DNA from: Oleispira antarctica RB-8
Lineage (GTDB): Bacteria > Pseudomonadota > Gammaproteobacteria > Pseudomonadales > Oceanobacteraceae
Direction: 5' to 3'
Length of the DNA: 64,000 nucleotides
NCBI GenBank assembly: GCA_000967895.1
Contig: FO203512.1
Coordinates: forward strand, 1-64,000
The translations under genes and the position numbers were made by a program. Below are positions 30,892 to 39,843 of this stretch, one piece after another; positions within the stretch are counted from its first letter, which is position 1; each line of letters starts with the position of its first letter. The notes under the pieces were generated by a model that made no database searches, was not told the origin of the DNA, and worked only from the letters and a program-made list of their open reading frames with translations.

Positions 30892-32655
30892 CTAGCCTAG
30901 TTGGACTTGATTGCGGCCATTCTCTTTTGCTTTATATAGGGCTTTATCCGCACGGTCGAAGACTTCGTCGACACTTTCGCCTTCAGCAAACTCACTGATA
31001 CCAAAAGAGACGGTGATTTGTACGGGTTCTTTTTTAAAGTTGAACGGGCTTTCTTCAATCTTTTTACGCAGTTTTTCAGCCACTGCTTTTGCTTCACCAC
31101 TGGAAGTCTCAGGCATGAGTGCAACAAATTCTTCACCACCAAAACGAGCTATAAAATCACAGTCTCTAAGGTTTTTTTGCAAAGATTTTGCGATTATTTT
31201 GAGCACTTTATCACCTGCAAGATGGCCGTAGTTATCGTTGATGCGTTTGAATAAATCAACATCGCAAACCATTAGGGATAATTTGCCTCCGTAACGTTTG
31301 ATGCGTTGCGTCTCTTGCTCTAAGCGCTGTTGGTAGGATTCGCGGTTTGGAAGCCCAGTAAGGGCATCATGCATGGCTTTTTTGCGTTGTTCTTCAATGG
31401 CATGCTGGGCGACTTCAGCCAATTTTTCCATTTCATCCAGTTTCAACTGCATGCCTTTTAATTGCTCAGTGAGCTCGCTTTCACGATGATTCTCTTCGGT
31501 ACTAAAAGCATGCATGGCATGAATAATTAATCCAAGGTGTTCGCTAATACTGTGGCCTAGTTCACCCAGATCATTTTCACTATTTACAACAGAACGAATT
31601 TCATCGACCTGCCCCTCAAGCATGTCTTCAAAGACAACACGTGCTTGGCTGCGGTTGATCTGCCCTTGCGAGGCACCATTAACCAGTTGCTGAATGGTTT
31701 CTAAGCGTTGATCCAGGCCTTGTAAAAAATGTTCAAACTCTTCTTGTCCATCTCCTAAAGCATCAATCACCAAGTTAGCGACTTGTTCTAATAGTGGGAC
31801 TAGCTCATACCAATTAAGCTTGCTCATTAACTTATTTTTAAGATCTTCTAACTGATCGTTGTAGCGTGAGGGAATGACTAATTGAGCTAATAAGTTAGTC
31901 AGCATGGCGCTAATTTCTTGCTCTATATGGTCATAGCCCGGTTTATCGCTTTCATTAAGGGCAATGCTCGGCTCGGAATTAAGTGCTTCCGCAGCGATGC
32001 TCTGAGGTATTGCAGGCGCCGCTTCTGTTGTGGGTGATGATTGATACCCAGCTTCTTGTGGCTGTGGAAGTTCTTTTTCTGGTTCTTCTTCTGAAAGTGC
32101 GTCGGGAGTGCGATGAAATAAACGACTCAGAAAGCCGCCAGAGTTATCTTTTGCTTGGGAATTAGGATCTTGATCGATTGTTAGGTCGGACAGTAACTCA
32201 GACCAAGCTTTTAGTTGCTTGCCGTAACCAGACCATTGTTTTAAGTGCTCTTTTGATTTGCTGACAATTTTCTTGATGCGTCGTTTTTCATCGCTTGAAC
32301 ATGGTAGGCGCAATAAATTCTTTGATGCTTTTTGCAAACTCAGCAAAACTTCATCGGCTTGAGATTGCCATTGCTGTTCAAAACGGTTCACTTCAACCTG
32401 TAGAATCTGAACGCTGGCTTCGAGTCCACGGCCTTCATTTTGAGGTTTTATCGCATCGCGTAATGTCGCTAGAGGCTTATCTATACTATCCGCCTGCCCC
32501 TCTGCAAGCAGAGAGACAACAACTAATGCACGTCGCATTTGGTCTTGCTTGCTCTCGCTGCTTTTCTCTAGTTGCTCATGCTGTTCGATGAGATCTAGAT
32601 ATTTTTCACGCCACTTGTTGATGGTTTTACCTGAATTATCGCTTGCTTGCGACAT
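30892..32655 (-). CDS. Diguanylate cyclase (GGDEF)
   Basis: The protein makes cyclic di-GMP from GTP. The 587-residue sequence has a long helical N-terminal region without membrane segments (residues 1-400), interrupted by a proline-rich linker, then a complete GGDEF domain: signature GGEEF in IARFGGEEFVALMPE, preceded five residues earlier by the inhibitory-site motif RDCD (RxxD). An active, product-inhibited cyclase is therefore expected. The N-terminal region is probably a signal-responsive helical domain of unknown ligand. There is no EAL domain. Confidence 0.93.
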   Translation of the reverse strand: MSQASDNSGKTINKWREKYLDLIEQHEQLEKSSESKQDQMRRALVVVSLLAEGQADSIDKPLATLRDAIKPQNEGRGLEASVQILQVEVNRFEQQWQSQADEVLLSLQKASKNLLRLPCSSDEKRRIKKIVSKSKEHLKQWSGYGKQLKAWSELLSDLTIDQDPNSQAKDNSGGFLSRLFHRTPDALSEEEPEKELPQPQEAGYQSSPTTEAAPAIPQSIAAEALNSEPSIALNESDKPGYDHIEQEISAMLTNLLAQLVIPSRYNDQLEDLKNKLMSKLNWYELVPLLEQVANLVIDALGDGQEEFEHFLQGLDQRLETIQQLVNGASQGQINRSQARVVFEDMLEGQVDEIRSVVNSENDLGELGHSISEHLGLIIHAMHAFSTEENHRESELTEQLKGMQLKLDEMEKLAEVAQHAIEEQRKKAMHDALTGLPNRESYQQRLEQETQRIKRYGGKLSLMVCDVDLFKRINDNYGHLAGDKVLKIIAKSLQKNLRDCDFIARFGGEEFVALMPETSSGEAKAVAEKLRKKIEESPFNFKKEPVQITVSFGISEFAEGESVDEVFDRADKALYKAKENGRNQVQLG

Positions 32656-32734
32656 AGTCCCTATACCGATCTAAGTATGAATAGTGTGAGTATAGAAAAT
32701 TTTAAGCAAAGTGCTGTCTTGATTGGCTAAATAG

Positions 32735-33547
32735 TTAAAGAATAATTTTACTTGGCAGCTGAATTTGCATCGCAATAGGAAGGTGATCTGAAATGGGGGT
32801 ATCTAAAACCGCCACTTTATTAATTTGTATACTATCGCTGACCAAAATATGATCGAGCCCACGTTGTGGCTGCCAACTTGGGAAAGTATGCAATAAAGGA
32901 TCTACCGAGTGAAAGTTTAATTTCGCTAATGGCGTATTAGAGAGCAAGTGGTCGGCATGATTGTTTAAGTCACCCATGATAACAACATGCCTAGCGCCTT
33001 CGACTAGCGTTTGTATGTAGCCCAGTTGTGCCGCTTGGGTTTTTGCTCCGAGAGCTAGGTGCAGAACGATAATCACGAGAGGGTCCGTACGCCCTATTTT
33101 CATTACCATTGCGCCACGGCCAGGTAATAGACCCGGTAGTTTATGGTATTCGACTTGATGAGGTTCTAAGCGAGAAAGCAGACCGTTGCTGTGCTTGGCA
33201 ATGGGTCTAATGTTTCGGTTTGTTTGTTGAAACCAATGAGGAAACTTGGCTTTATCGGCGAGATGCTCAACTTGGTTGATAAAATTACTGCGCCAGCTGC
33301 CACCATCAGCTTCCTGCAGTGCTGCAATGTCGAAGTGGCGTAGTATGTCGGCAATACGGTCAAGTGTCGGCGTGCGCTGTTTGTGTGGCCATAGGTGCTG
33401 CCAGCTGCGCGTAAGGTAATGATGATACGCGGCAGTTTGAATACCTACTTGGATATTAAAGCTAATGAGGTTGATCTGATTCTTGGCCTTGTCTGCATCA
33501 GGCAAGGCCAAGAGAAAATCGGATAAGCTCAGTCTATGATTGACCAT
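32735..33547 (-). CDS. Endonuclease/exonuclease/phosphatase (EEP) family protein
   Basis: This 270-residue protein has the EEP metal-dependent hydrolase motifs in order: ISFNIQ, ALQEADGG (metal Glu), VLHLALG, IMGDLNNH (catalytic Asp/Asn), RGLDHILVS and the terminal SDHLPI. It is upstream of, and convergent in synteny with, dsbA-cc4 as in Pseudomonas, where a similar gene is found. The substrate (nucleic acid, phosphoinositide or other phosphodiester) cannot be told. No signal peptide is seen. Confidence 0.87.
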   Translation of the reverse strand: MVNHRLSLSDFLLALPDADKAKNQINLISFNIQVGIQTAAYHHYLTRSWQHLWPHKQRTPTLDRIADILRHFDIAALQEADGGSWRSNFINQVEHLADKAKFPHWFQQTNRNIRPIAKHSNGLLSRLEPHQVEYHKLPGLLPGRGAMVMKIGRTDPLVIIVLHLALGAKTQAAQLGYIQTLVEGARHVVIMGDLNNHADHLLSNTPLAKLNFHSVDPLLHTFPSWQPQRGLDHILVSDSIQINKVAVLDTPISDHLPIAMQIQLPSKIIL

Positions 33548-33569
33548 GCAGACATCCTAAAGTTAACAC

Positions 33570-34217
33570 TTATTTTTTACGTTCTTGTTCAATAAGATAA
33601 TCAACAACTTTGAACATATTGTGTTGGCCACCGGCAGAGCCAGCATCAACCAAGTATTTACCATTAACAACCACCGCTGGCACACCACTTACACGATAAG
33701 CTCGAATGCGTTTATCACCCTGCTGTAGACGGCTCTTAACCGTAAATGAACTATAAGCCTTATCAAAGTCCTCAGCACTCACACCATAAGCGGCAAAAAA
33801 TTCTTTTTGTTCAGACTTACGCTGTAGACGTTGACCATTAATGTGGATAGCTTTGAAAATATCACCATGAGATTGTTCAGTAATGCCCAACACTTCGCTC
33901 ATGTAATACAACTGTGCGTGAATAACCCAAGATTTACCAAACATGGCTGGAATTCGACTAAATTCAACATCGCTGGGTAATTTAGCAGACCAAGATTTCA
34001 CATGTTCTTCTAAAGAAAAGCAGTGACTGCAGCCGTACCAAAACAACTCTTCAACATGCACGTTACCGTTAGCCGGAACGGCTTGAGGTTGATCGAGTAA
34101 AGTATAAGCCTTGCTCATATCAGCAATTGGAGCTTCTTGGTGGTCGTGATTATCAGCAGCAAAAGAGTTGAAGCTTGCAAAAAGAATGGCCGCGCTGGCG
34201 ACGATACGTCTGATCAT
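33570..34217 (-). CDS. dsbA: Thiol:disulfide interchange protein DsbA
   Basis: DsbA is the periplasmic oxidase that introduces disulfides. The 215-residue protein has a signal peptide (1-21), a thioredoxin fold with an inserted helical domain, active site C63-S-H-C66 in FWYGCSHCFSLEEH, and the cis-Pro loop SGVPAVVVNGKYL. The usual proteobacterial DsbA motif is CPHC; Ser in the second position is a variation that can shift the redox potential. It lies downstream of cytochrome c4, as in Pseudomonas. Confidence 0.94.
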   Translation of the reverse strand: MIRRIVASAAILFASFNSFAADNHDHQEAPIADMSKAYTLLDQPQAVPANGNVHVEELFWYGCSHCFSLEEHVKSWSAKLPSDVEFSRIPAMFGKSWVIHAQLYYMSEVLGITEQSHGDIFKAIHINGQRLQRKSEQKEFFAAYGVSAEDFDKAYSSFTVKSRLQQGDKRIRAYRVSGVPAVVVNGKYLVDAGSAGGQHNMFKVVDYLIEQERKK

Positions 34218-34313
34218 TGAATTCCCCAGAATATTATTTCAAATTAGTGTTATAGGTCTTATTGACTGCGATTGTGGCATAAAGGTTCCGCCATAGGTAG
34301 ATATTCAGATCAT

Positions 34314-34339
34314 AAAAAAAGCGGCCTAAGCCGCTTTTT
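34314..34339. terminator. Bidirectional terminator between dsbA and cytochrome c4
   Basis: A perfect stem, AAAAAGCGGC / GCCGCTTTTT with loop CTAA, sits about 70 bases beyond the cytochrome c4 stop, with A/T runs on both sides. Confidence 0.8.
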
Positions 34340-34408
34340 ACACTCTATGACACTTCAATTCTTAAAAAGTCTAGCGTTTCAAAAATCAAACCATCAAAAG
34401 TGGATAGG

Positions 34409-35008
34409 TTATTTCAAACCTTGGATGTAACTAGAAACCGCTTTGATTTCATCCATGTGCATACGCGATGCAATATCACGCATAACATTGCTAGCATCGT
34501 TAGTGCGCTTAGCACTGTAGAAGTCTTTTAATTGCTTCTCAGTATAAGCGGCATGTTGACCAGCAATACGAGGGAAACCAGCTGCTTCCATGCCTTTACC
34601 GTCTGCACTGTGACATGCGATACAAGCAGGAACGCCTGTTGCTTCGTTACCACCTAAGAAGATGCGCTTACCTGCTTCAACTAACGCAGGATCAGCAGCA
34701 CCGCCGCCAGCCGGTTGGCTAGAATAATAAGCAGCAATATCAGCAATGTCCGTTTCGCTCAAACCAAGAACAAACCCCATCATTTCTGGAACCTGACGGT
34801 CACCATTCTTAATCTCGGTGATTTGCTTCACTAAATAACGCTCGCCTTGGCCCGCGATTTTAGGGAAGTTAGGGGCTAAACTATTACCGTCAGCGCCATG
34901 GCAGGCACCACAAGTGGCCGCTTTGGATTTTCCTGCAACCGCATCGCCAGCTTGAGCAGCAGACATGAGGCCAACAGAAATTATTAAGCTAATCAGTACT
35001 TTTTTCAT
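34409..35008 (-). CDS. Diheme cytochrome c4
   Basis: This 199-residue periplasmic protein has a signal peptide (1-20) and two heme-binding motifs: C33-GACH in the N-terminal domain and C-IACH in the C-terminal domain. Each is followed by a Met ligand region (MMGFVLG, NVMRDIASRM). It is the family that donates electrons to terminal oxidases. It lies between dsbA and a cytochrome c5 gene, next to engB, the order found in Pseudomonas. Confidence 0.94.
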   Translation of the reverse strand: MKKVLISLIISVGLMSAAQAGDAVAGKSKAATCGACHGADGNSLAPNFPKIAGQGERYLVKQITEIKNGDRQVPEMMGFVLGLSETDIADIAAYYSSQPAGGGAADPALVEAGKRIFLGGNEATGVPACIACHSADGKGMEAAGFPRIAGQHAAYTEKQLKDFYSAKRTNDASNVMRDIASRMHMDEIKAVSSYIQGLK

Positions 35009-35037
35009 CGTCAGGTCCAGTTATTATAAAAATTTAA

Positions 35038-35334
35038 TTATTTGCTTGTAGCCATATGCGTAATCAATGCTTTGTACTGATCGTCAGTACAATCATTACA
35101 TAAGCCTTTTGGTGGCATAGCGTTTTTGCCATTATTAACACTCGCAACTAATGCATCCATACCGGTCGCAAGGCGTGGCGCCCATGCGGCTTCATCAAAA
35201 GCTTTAGGAGCACCAGCAACACCCATGGAGTGGCATATACTACAAGTTTGTTTGTATTTTGTGTCAACATCAAAAGCGTTGGCATTTAAGCTAGTCGCTG
35301 CAACGATAGTTGCAAGAAGCACGAGTTTTTTCAT
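35038..35334 (-). CDS. Cytochrome c5-type monoheme protein
   Basis: This 98-residue protein has a signal peptide ending ANA, heme motif C31-SICH, Met ligand in NAMPPKG and the second pair CNDC near the C-terminus, which forms the extra disulfide typical of cytochrome c5. The start was set at MKKLVLL with GAGGAA upstream; the longest frame adds five residues (MRNLN). It precedes the cytochrome c4 gene in one orientation and is probably co-transcribed. Confidence 0.9.
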   Translation of the reverse strand: MKKLVLLATIVAATSLNANAFDVDTKYKQTCSICHSMGVAGAPKAFDEAAWAPRLATGMDALVASVNNGKNAMPPKGLCNDCTDDQYKALITHMATSK

Positions 35335-35468
35335 ATTGAGATTCCTCATTGGGAGCTAATTAAAAATGCACGGCGTTGATTCACCCGACTATGATACAAT
35401 TACTTGTCGGATTACAAAAGCCGATGATTATATACCATTAATTTCCTAACGGTCATTACGTTTACCTT

Positions 35469-36167
35469 ATGTTAAATGCACAAACATTGATTTATACCAA
35501 GACTCGGTTCATGCAAAGCGCCGCAAAGTTCACTCAGTGCCCCCAATGGGACGGTGTAGAGATCGCATTTGCCGGTCGTTCTAACGCTGGTAAATCGAGT
35601 GCTCTTAACGCCCTAACTGAGCAAACTAAATTAGCACGAACCAGTAAAACACCGGGTCGAACGCAGCTAATTAACTTTTTCCAAGTCGATGAGACACCTT
35701 ATCGCTTGGTCGATTTGCCTGGTTATGGCTTCGCTAAAGTACCCAAGGCGATAAAAATCGAGTGGCAAAAGCAGTTAAGCACTTATTTAGATAAGCGCGA
35801 ATGCCTGCGTGGTTTGGTTTTGGTGATGGATATTCGTCACCCAATGACTGAATTCGATAAAACCATGGTCGATTGGGCGCATGAATCGAATATGCCTTTG
35901 CATATTTTATTAACCAAAGCCGATAAGCTTAAGCGTGGCCCTGCTTCTGCCACCATGTTACAGGTCAGAAAAGCCGTTGCCAATATGGGCGACTTGGCGA
36001 CTGTACAGATGTTTTCGTCATTGAAAAACGATGGTGTGAAAGAATTACGCAAACATCTGACTAAGTGGTTTATGGATAATACTGAATTTGCCGATGAAGA
36101 TGGCGAACATGACGGTATTGAAGGCGAAGATGCACCATTTATTGAAGGTAATGAGCCAAAAGCTTAA
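35469..36167 (+). CDS. engB: Ribosome biogenesis GTPase EngB/YsxC (YihA)
   Basis: EngB is an essential GTPase needed for assembly of the 50S subunit. The 232-residue protein has G1 GRSNAGKS (36-43), G3 DLPGYGFA, G4 TKADK and a SSLKNDG G5-like region. The C-terminus carries an acidic extension ([14 protein letters not shown]). It converges on polA across an intergenic region that probably encodes a small RNA on the other strand, the same arrangement as yihA-spf-polA in E. coli. Confidence 0.95.
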   Translation: MLNAQTLIYTKTRFMQSAAKFTQCPQWDGVEIAFAGRSNAGKSSALNALTEQTKLARTSKTPGRTQLINFFQVDETPYRLVDLPGYGFAKVPKAIKIEWQKQLSTYLDKRECLRGLVLVMDIRHPMTEFDKTMVDWAHESNMPLHILLTKADKLKRGPASATMLQVRKAVANMGDLATVQMFSSLKNDGVKELRKHLTKWFMDNTEFADEDGEHDGIEGEDAPFIEGNEPKA

Positions 36168-36192
36168 GTCTTAAGCCAACTCATTAATAATT

Positions 36193-36228
36193 AGCCTTTA
36201 CTGTGTCATGCAGTGAGGGCTTTTTTTT
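36193..36228 (+). terminator. engB intrinsic terminator
   Basis: AGCCTTTACTG pairs with CAGTGAGGGCT around a seven-base loop, followed by eight T. It lies about 25 bases after the engB stop. Confidence 0.8.
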
Positions 36229-36292
36229 GCGTCAAATTTAGGAGTAAGCTCCTTAATTTAAGAATAAACACGTTAATTGAGGAGTTACAGGC

Positions 36293-36441
36293 AAAAAAGA
36301 GCCCGATTGATAATTGGGGGAATCAATCGGGCTAGGCTTCGGATCTTTGGGGAATCACCGAAGAAAAAGGACGTTATTGCCAATATCAGTAATAACGTTA
36401 GACCTAATGGAGAGTTTGGAAGCGCACATGTTGCTTACCTA
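36293..36441 (-). ncRNA. Probable small RNA at the Spot 42 locus (polA-engB gap)
   Basis: The minus strand downstream of polA holds three successive hairpins: arms ACGTTATT/AATAACGT (36371-36378, 36391-36398), CTTCGG/CCGAAG (36337-36342, 36358-36363), and a perfect 12-bp stem (36300-36311 with 36322-36333) followed by CTTTTTTG, a textbook intrinsic terminator. The last two loops are C-rich (GATTCCCC in both), suited to pairing with ribosome sites. A -10-like TATAGT at 36448-36453 would give about 145-150 nt; the 5' end is uncertain. The place is that of spf in E. coli and, from memory, ErsA in Pseudomonas. Confidence 0.6.
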
Positions 36442-36497
36442 TTACTAACTATAGACCCCTTTCTCGATTATTCCACTTGTATGTATTTTGTTCTAAA

Positions 36498-39311
36498 TTA
36501 ATGTGCCTCGCCCCAATTTTTACCAGAACCGACCTCTACGATTAATGGCACAGACAGCTCTGCCGCATTTTCCATAATGTCTTTCAGTTTGGCTGAGAAA
36601 GCCTCTAACTGCTCGGTTTTAACCTCTAATACCAATTCATCGTGCACTTGCATGATCATTTGCGCGTCAAATTCTTCTGTCGCTAACCACTCAGCAACCT
36701 TGATCATTGCTTTTTTGATGATATCCGCGGCCGTACCCTGCATTGGGGCGTTAATTGCAGTACGTTCTGCGTGCTGACGACGTTGGCCATTTTTGGCTTT
36801 GATGTCTGGCAGATATAAGCGGCGACCAAAGATAGTTTCTACATAACCAATATCCGCGGCATCGGCGCGCGTATTGTCCATATAGGATTTCACTCCAGGA
36901 TAGCGTTCAAAGTATAAGTCGACGTATTCTTGAGCTTGGCCACGGCCAACACCTAACTGTTTGGCTAAGCCAAAAGCTGACATGCCGTAGATCAAGCCGA
37001 AGTTAATCGCTTTGGCGCTGCGGCGCATGTTGGGTTCAACGTTTTCAATCGTTACATCAAACACTTCTGCGGCGGTGGCTGTGTGCACATCGATACCGTT
37101 GGCAAAGGCCGTTAAAAGCCCTTCGTCGTTGGAAAGGTGTGCCATTATGCGCAATTCAATTTGGCTATAATCTGCGGCGACCATGGTATAGCCTTCAGGA
37201 GCGATAAAGGCATTTCGAATACGGCGGCCCTCTTCACTTTTTACCGGAATATTTTGTAAGTTGGGCTCCGTTGACGATAAGCGCCCTGTTACCGCGGTCG
37301 CTTGGTGATATGAAGTATGCAGACGGCCAGTACGCTGACAAACCATTAAAGGTAGCTTGTCGGTATACGTTGATTTTAATTTGCTTAAGCTACGGTTTTC
37401 TAAAATTAGTTTTGGTAATTCATAGTCTTCGGCTAGCTGTACCAAGACTTCTTCAGCGGTAGAAGGTGCCCCTTTGGGAGTTTTCTTCACGACGGGTAAT
37501 TCGAGTTTTTCGAATAAAATTTCTGCTAATTGCTTAGGTGAGCCCAGGTTGAATACCTGGCCGGCAACATCGTGGGCTTGCTGTTCTAATTCGACTAAGC
37601 GAGTAGAAAGCTGAGCACTTTGCTCGTGCAAAATATCAGGATCGATTAATGCGCCATTGGCTTCAATTTTGGTCAGCACTTCTACCAGCGGTAATTCGAT
37701 GTCTTCGAAGACTGATTTTAACCGTTCTTTATCACTTTCATTAAGCTGCGCCCAAAGCGTTTGATGCAAACGTAAAGTGATGTCGGCATCTTCCGCCGCA
37801 TAAGGGCCGGCAATATCTATTTCGACTTTATCGAAGGTGATTTGCTTTGCGCCTTTGCCGGCGACGTCTTCGAACTTAGTTGTTTTGGTATTTAAATAGT
37901 ACGACGCAAGACTGTCCATATCATGACGGCTGGCGACGGAATTAAGCACGTAAGATTCCAGCATGGTATCGAACTGAATGCCTTTTAATTCAATGCCGTA
38001 GTTCGCTAATACGTGAGCGTCGTATTTAAGGTGTTGACCGACTTTTTTGTTGGTCGTGCTTTCTAATAGCGGTTTGAATTGTGCCAAAACCGTTGCGCGA
38101 TCAAGCTGGACTGGCGCATCTTCTAGCAGTGTATCAGGGCCAGTATGTGCCAATGGAACATAAGCGGCTTTGCCGACCTCAACGGAGAAAGACATCCCGA
38201 CGATTTCTGCTTCCATGTAGTTGAGCGACGTCGTTTCGGTATCGAAGGCGAAGAGTTCGGCTTGGCTAAGTTTCTCAACCCATTCATCAAGTTGAGCCTG
38301 ATCAAAGATGATTTGGTATTCAGTTTCAATGTCTTCAGCGGGAGCAGGTGCTTCCGTAGTACTTTCATCGCTTGCATTTTTGCTGGACGACTTGGCGTTA
38401 GAGGAGTCACTTACCTTACCACCCAGCTCAGTTACCCATGCTTTAAATTCAAACTCTGTAAAAGATTTCAATAACGTTTCTTTATCAACAGGCTGAGTTT
38501 CGATATCAGGTAAATCATGCTCTAGCTCAACATCACATTTAATCGTGGCTAGCTCGTAAGATAGAGGTAAAAATTCTAATGCTGAACGCAGGTTTTCACC
38601 GATTTTGCCTTTTACGGCGTCGGCATTATCCATTACACCTTGCATGGTTTCATAAGCGGCCAACCACTTAACAGCAGTTTTAGGGCCACACTTTTCAACC
38701 CCTGGAATGTTATCGACCTTGTCGCCCATAAGAGACAAATAATCGATGATTTGATCAGGGCGTACACCAAACTTTTCGACCACACCTTCAACATCCATGA
38801 AGGTTTCGGTCATGGTATTGATCAGGCTAACGTGTTCGTTAACCAATTGAGCCATGTCTTTATCGCCAGTAGAGATAATAACGTCGCGTTTGCCTTCGGT
38901 GGCTTGAGCGGCCAGCGTGCCAATAACATCGTCGGCTTCTACGCCGTCTATCACTAATAGTGGTAAGCCCATAGCTTTAATAATGTCGTGAATTGGTTGA
39001 ATTTGAACACGTAACTCGTCTGGCATAGAAGGACGGTTGGCCTTGTATTCAGGGTACATGTCGTTGCGAAAGGTTTTACCTTTGGCATCAAAAATCACGA
39101 TAATCTGCGATGCGGGATAATCTTTTTGCAACTTCCGCATCATGTTGATCACCCCACGAATGGCACCTGTTGGGTGACCATCTGAGTTGGTAAGCGGTGG
39201 CATAGCGTGATAAGCGCGAAATAGATAAGATGAGCCATCGACTAAAATCGCTGGAGCTGATGCTGTCTCTAAAATAGCCTCTACTGTAGGCACTACTGTA
39301 GCTTCTGACAT
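36498..39311 (-). CDS. polA: DNA polymerase I
   Basis: This is a repair and Okazaki-fragment polymerase. All three domains are present in 937 residues: 5' nuclease (LVDGSSYLFRAYHAMP, DVIISTGDKDMAQLV), 3'-5' exonuclease with FAFDTETTSLNYMEAEIVG retaining the catalytic D-x-E, and the polymerase palm with VAADYSQIELRIMAHLS and QVHDELVLEV. The linker near residue 310 is Ser/Ala-rich. It is convergent with engB and divergent from the DUF2782 gene, as in Pseudomonas. Confidence 0.98.
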   Translation of the reverse strand: MSEATVVPTVEAILETASAPAILVDGSSYLFRAYHAMPPLTNSDGHPTGAIRGVINMMRKLQKDYPASQIIVIFDAKGKTFRNDMYPEYKANRPSMPDELRVQIQPIHDIIKAMGLPLLVIDGVEADDVIGTLAAQATEGKRDVIISTGDKDMAQLVNEHVSLINTMTETFMDVEGVVEKFGVRPDQIIDYLSLMGDKVDNIPGVEKCGPKTAVKWLAAYETMQGVMDNADAVKGKIGENLRSALEFLPLSYELATIKCDVELEHDLPDIETQPVDKETLLKSFTEFEFKAWVTELGGKVSDSSNAKSSSKNASDESTTEAPAPAEDIETEYQIIFDQAQLDEWVEKLSQAELFAFDTETTSLNYMEAEIVGMSFSVEVGKAAYVPLAHTGPDTLLEDAPVQLDRATVLAQFKPLLESTTNKKVGQHLKYDAHVLANYGIELKGIQFDTMLESYVLNSVASRHDMDSLASYYLNTKTTKFEDVAGKGAKQITFDKVEIDIAGPYAAEDADITLRLHQTLWAQLNESDKERLKSVFEDIELPLVEVLTKIEANGALIDPDILHEQSAQLSTRLVELEQQAHDVAGQVFNLGSPKQLAEILFEKLELPVVKKTPKGAPSTAEEVLVQLAEDYELPKLILENRSLSKLKSTYTDKLPLMVCQRTGRLHTSYHQATAVTGRLSSTEPNLQNIPVKSEEGRRIRNAFIAPEGYTMVAADYSQIELRIMAHLSNDEGLLTAFANGIDVHTATAAEVFDVTIENVEPNMRRSAKAINFGLIYGMSAFGLAKQLGVGRGQAQEYVDLYFERYPGVKSYMDNTRADAADIGYVETIFGRRLYLPDIKAKNGQRRQHAERTAINAPMQGTAADIIKKAMIKVAEWLATEEFDAQMIMQVHDELVLEVKTEQLEAFSAKLKDIMENAAELSVPLIVEVGSGKNWGEAH

Positions 39312-39436
39312 AAATGGTTCCGTAGCATTATCTCTGTTCAGGCTGTGTTCTCAATACTTCTCAGTGCTTTGAGGTGTAAAAAGAGTACAATGTAAGTAGA
39401 GATGATTTTTAATATTTGAATGAGGCATAGCTTACC

Positions 39437-39721
39437 ATGATGCGTTCTTTACTTGTGGCTTTCACGTGTGCTTTTGCACTGTTCAGTTCTTCTATTTATG
39501 CCGCTGCACCCCCAGAAGAGGTTGTTATTCGTAATGACGGTGATAAAACGTTTTATGAGTATCGTCGTGGCGGTCAGGTGATCGAAATCAAAGTCGTGCC
39601 AAAGTATGGCAAGCCTTATTATTTAAAGCCTTCAGACGTTCAAGGTGCTGAAGATGGCAAGTACGTTCAATCAGATGCCCCTGATGTGTCTGTACCAACT
39701 TGGGTAATTTTTCGCTGGTAA
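39437..39721 (+). CDS. DUF2782 secreted small protein
   Basis: This 94-residue protein has a signal peptide (1-22, ending YAA) and a compact beta-rich body (EVVIRNDGDKTFYEYRRGGQVIEIKVVPKYGKPYYL). It matches the DUF2782 family found between polA and thrB in Pseudomonas. Function is not established; it is probably periplasmic. Confidence 0.85.
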   Translation: MMRSLLVAFTCAFALFSSSIYAAAPPEEVVIRNDGDKTFYEYRRGGQVIEIKVVPKYGKPYYLKPSDVQGAEDGKYVQSDAPDVSVPTWVIFRW

Positions 39722-39843
39722 TCAGCGTATATTTCCAATTATGAGATAGCGTTTATTTAGCTGTTTATTAAATGCGGAAGTGAATGGTTTAGTCCGCTTA
39801 CTGCCCTATTGATCACTTTTTATAAAATTTAAGTCCAATATTC

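Noticed and set aside
36277-36501. 74-residue open frame on the plus strand between engB and polA
   Set aside because: It has no ribosome site, runs through the three hairpins of the probable sRNA and ends inside polA; composition is not protein-like.
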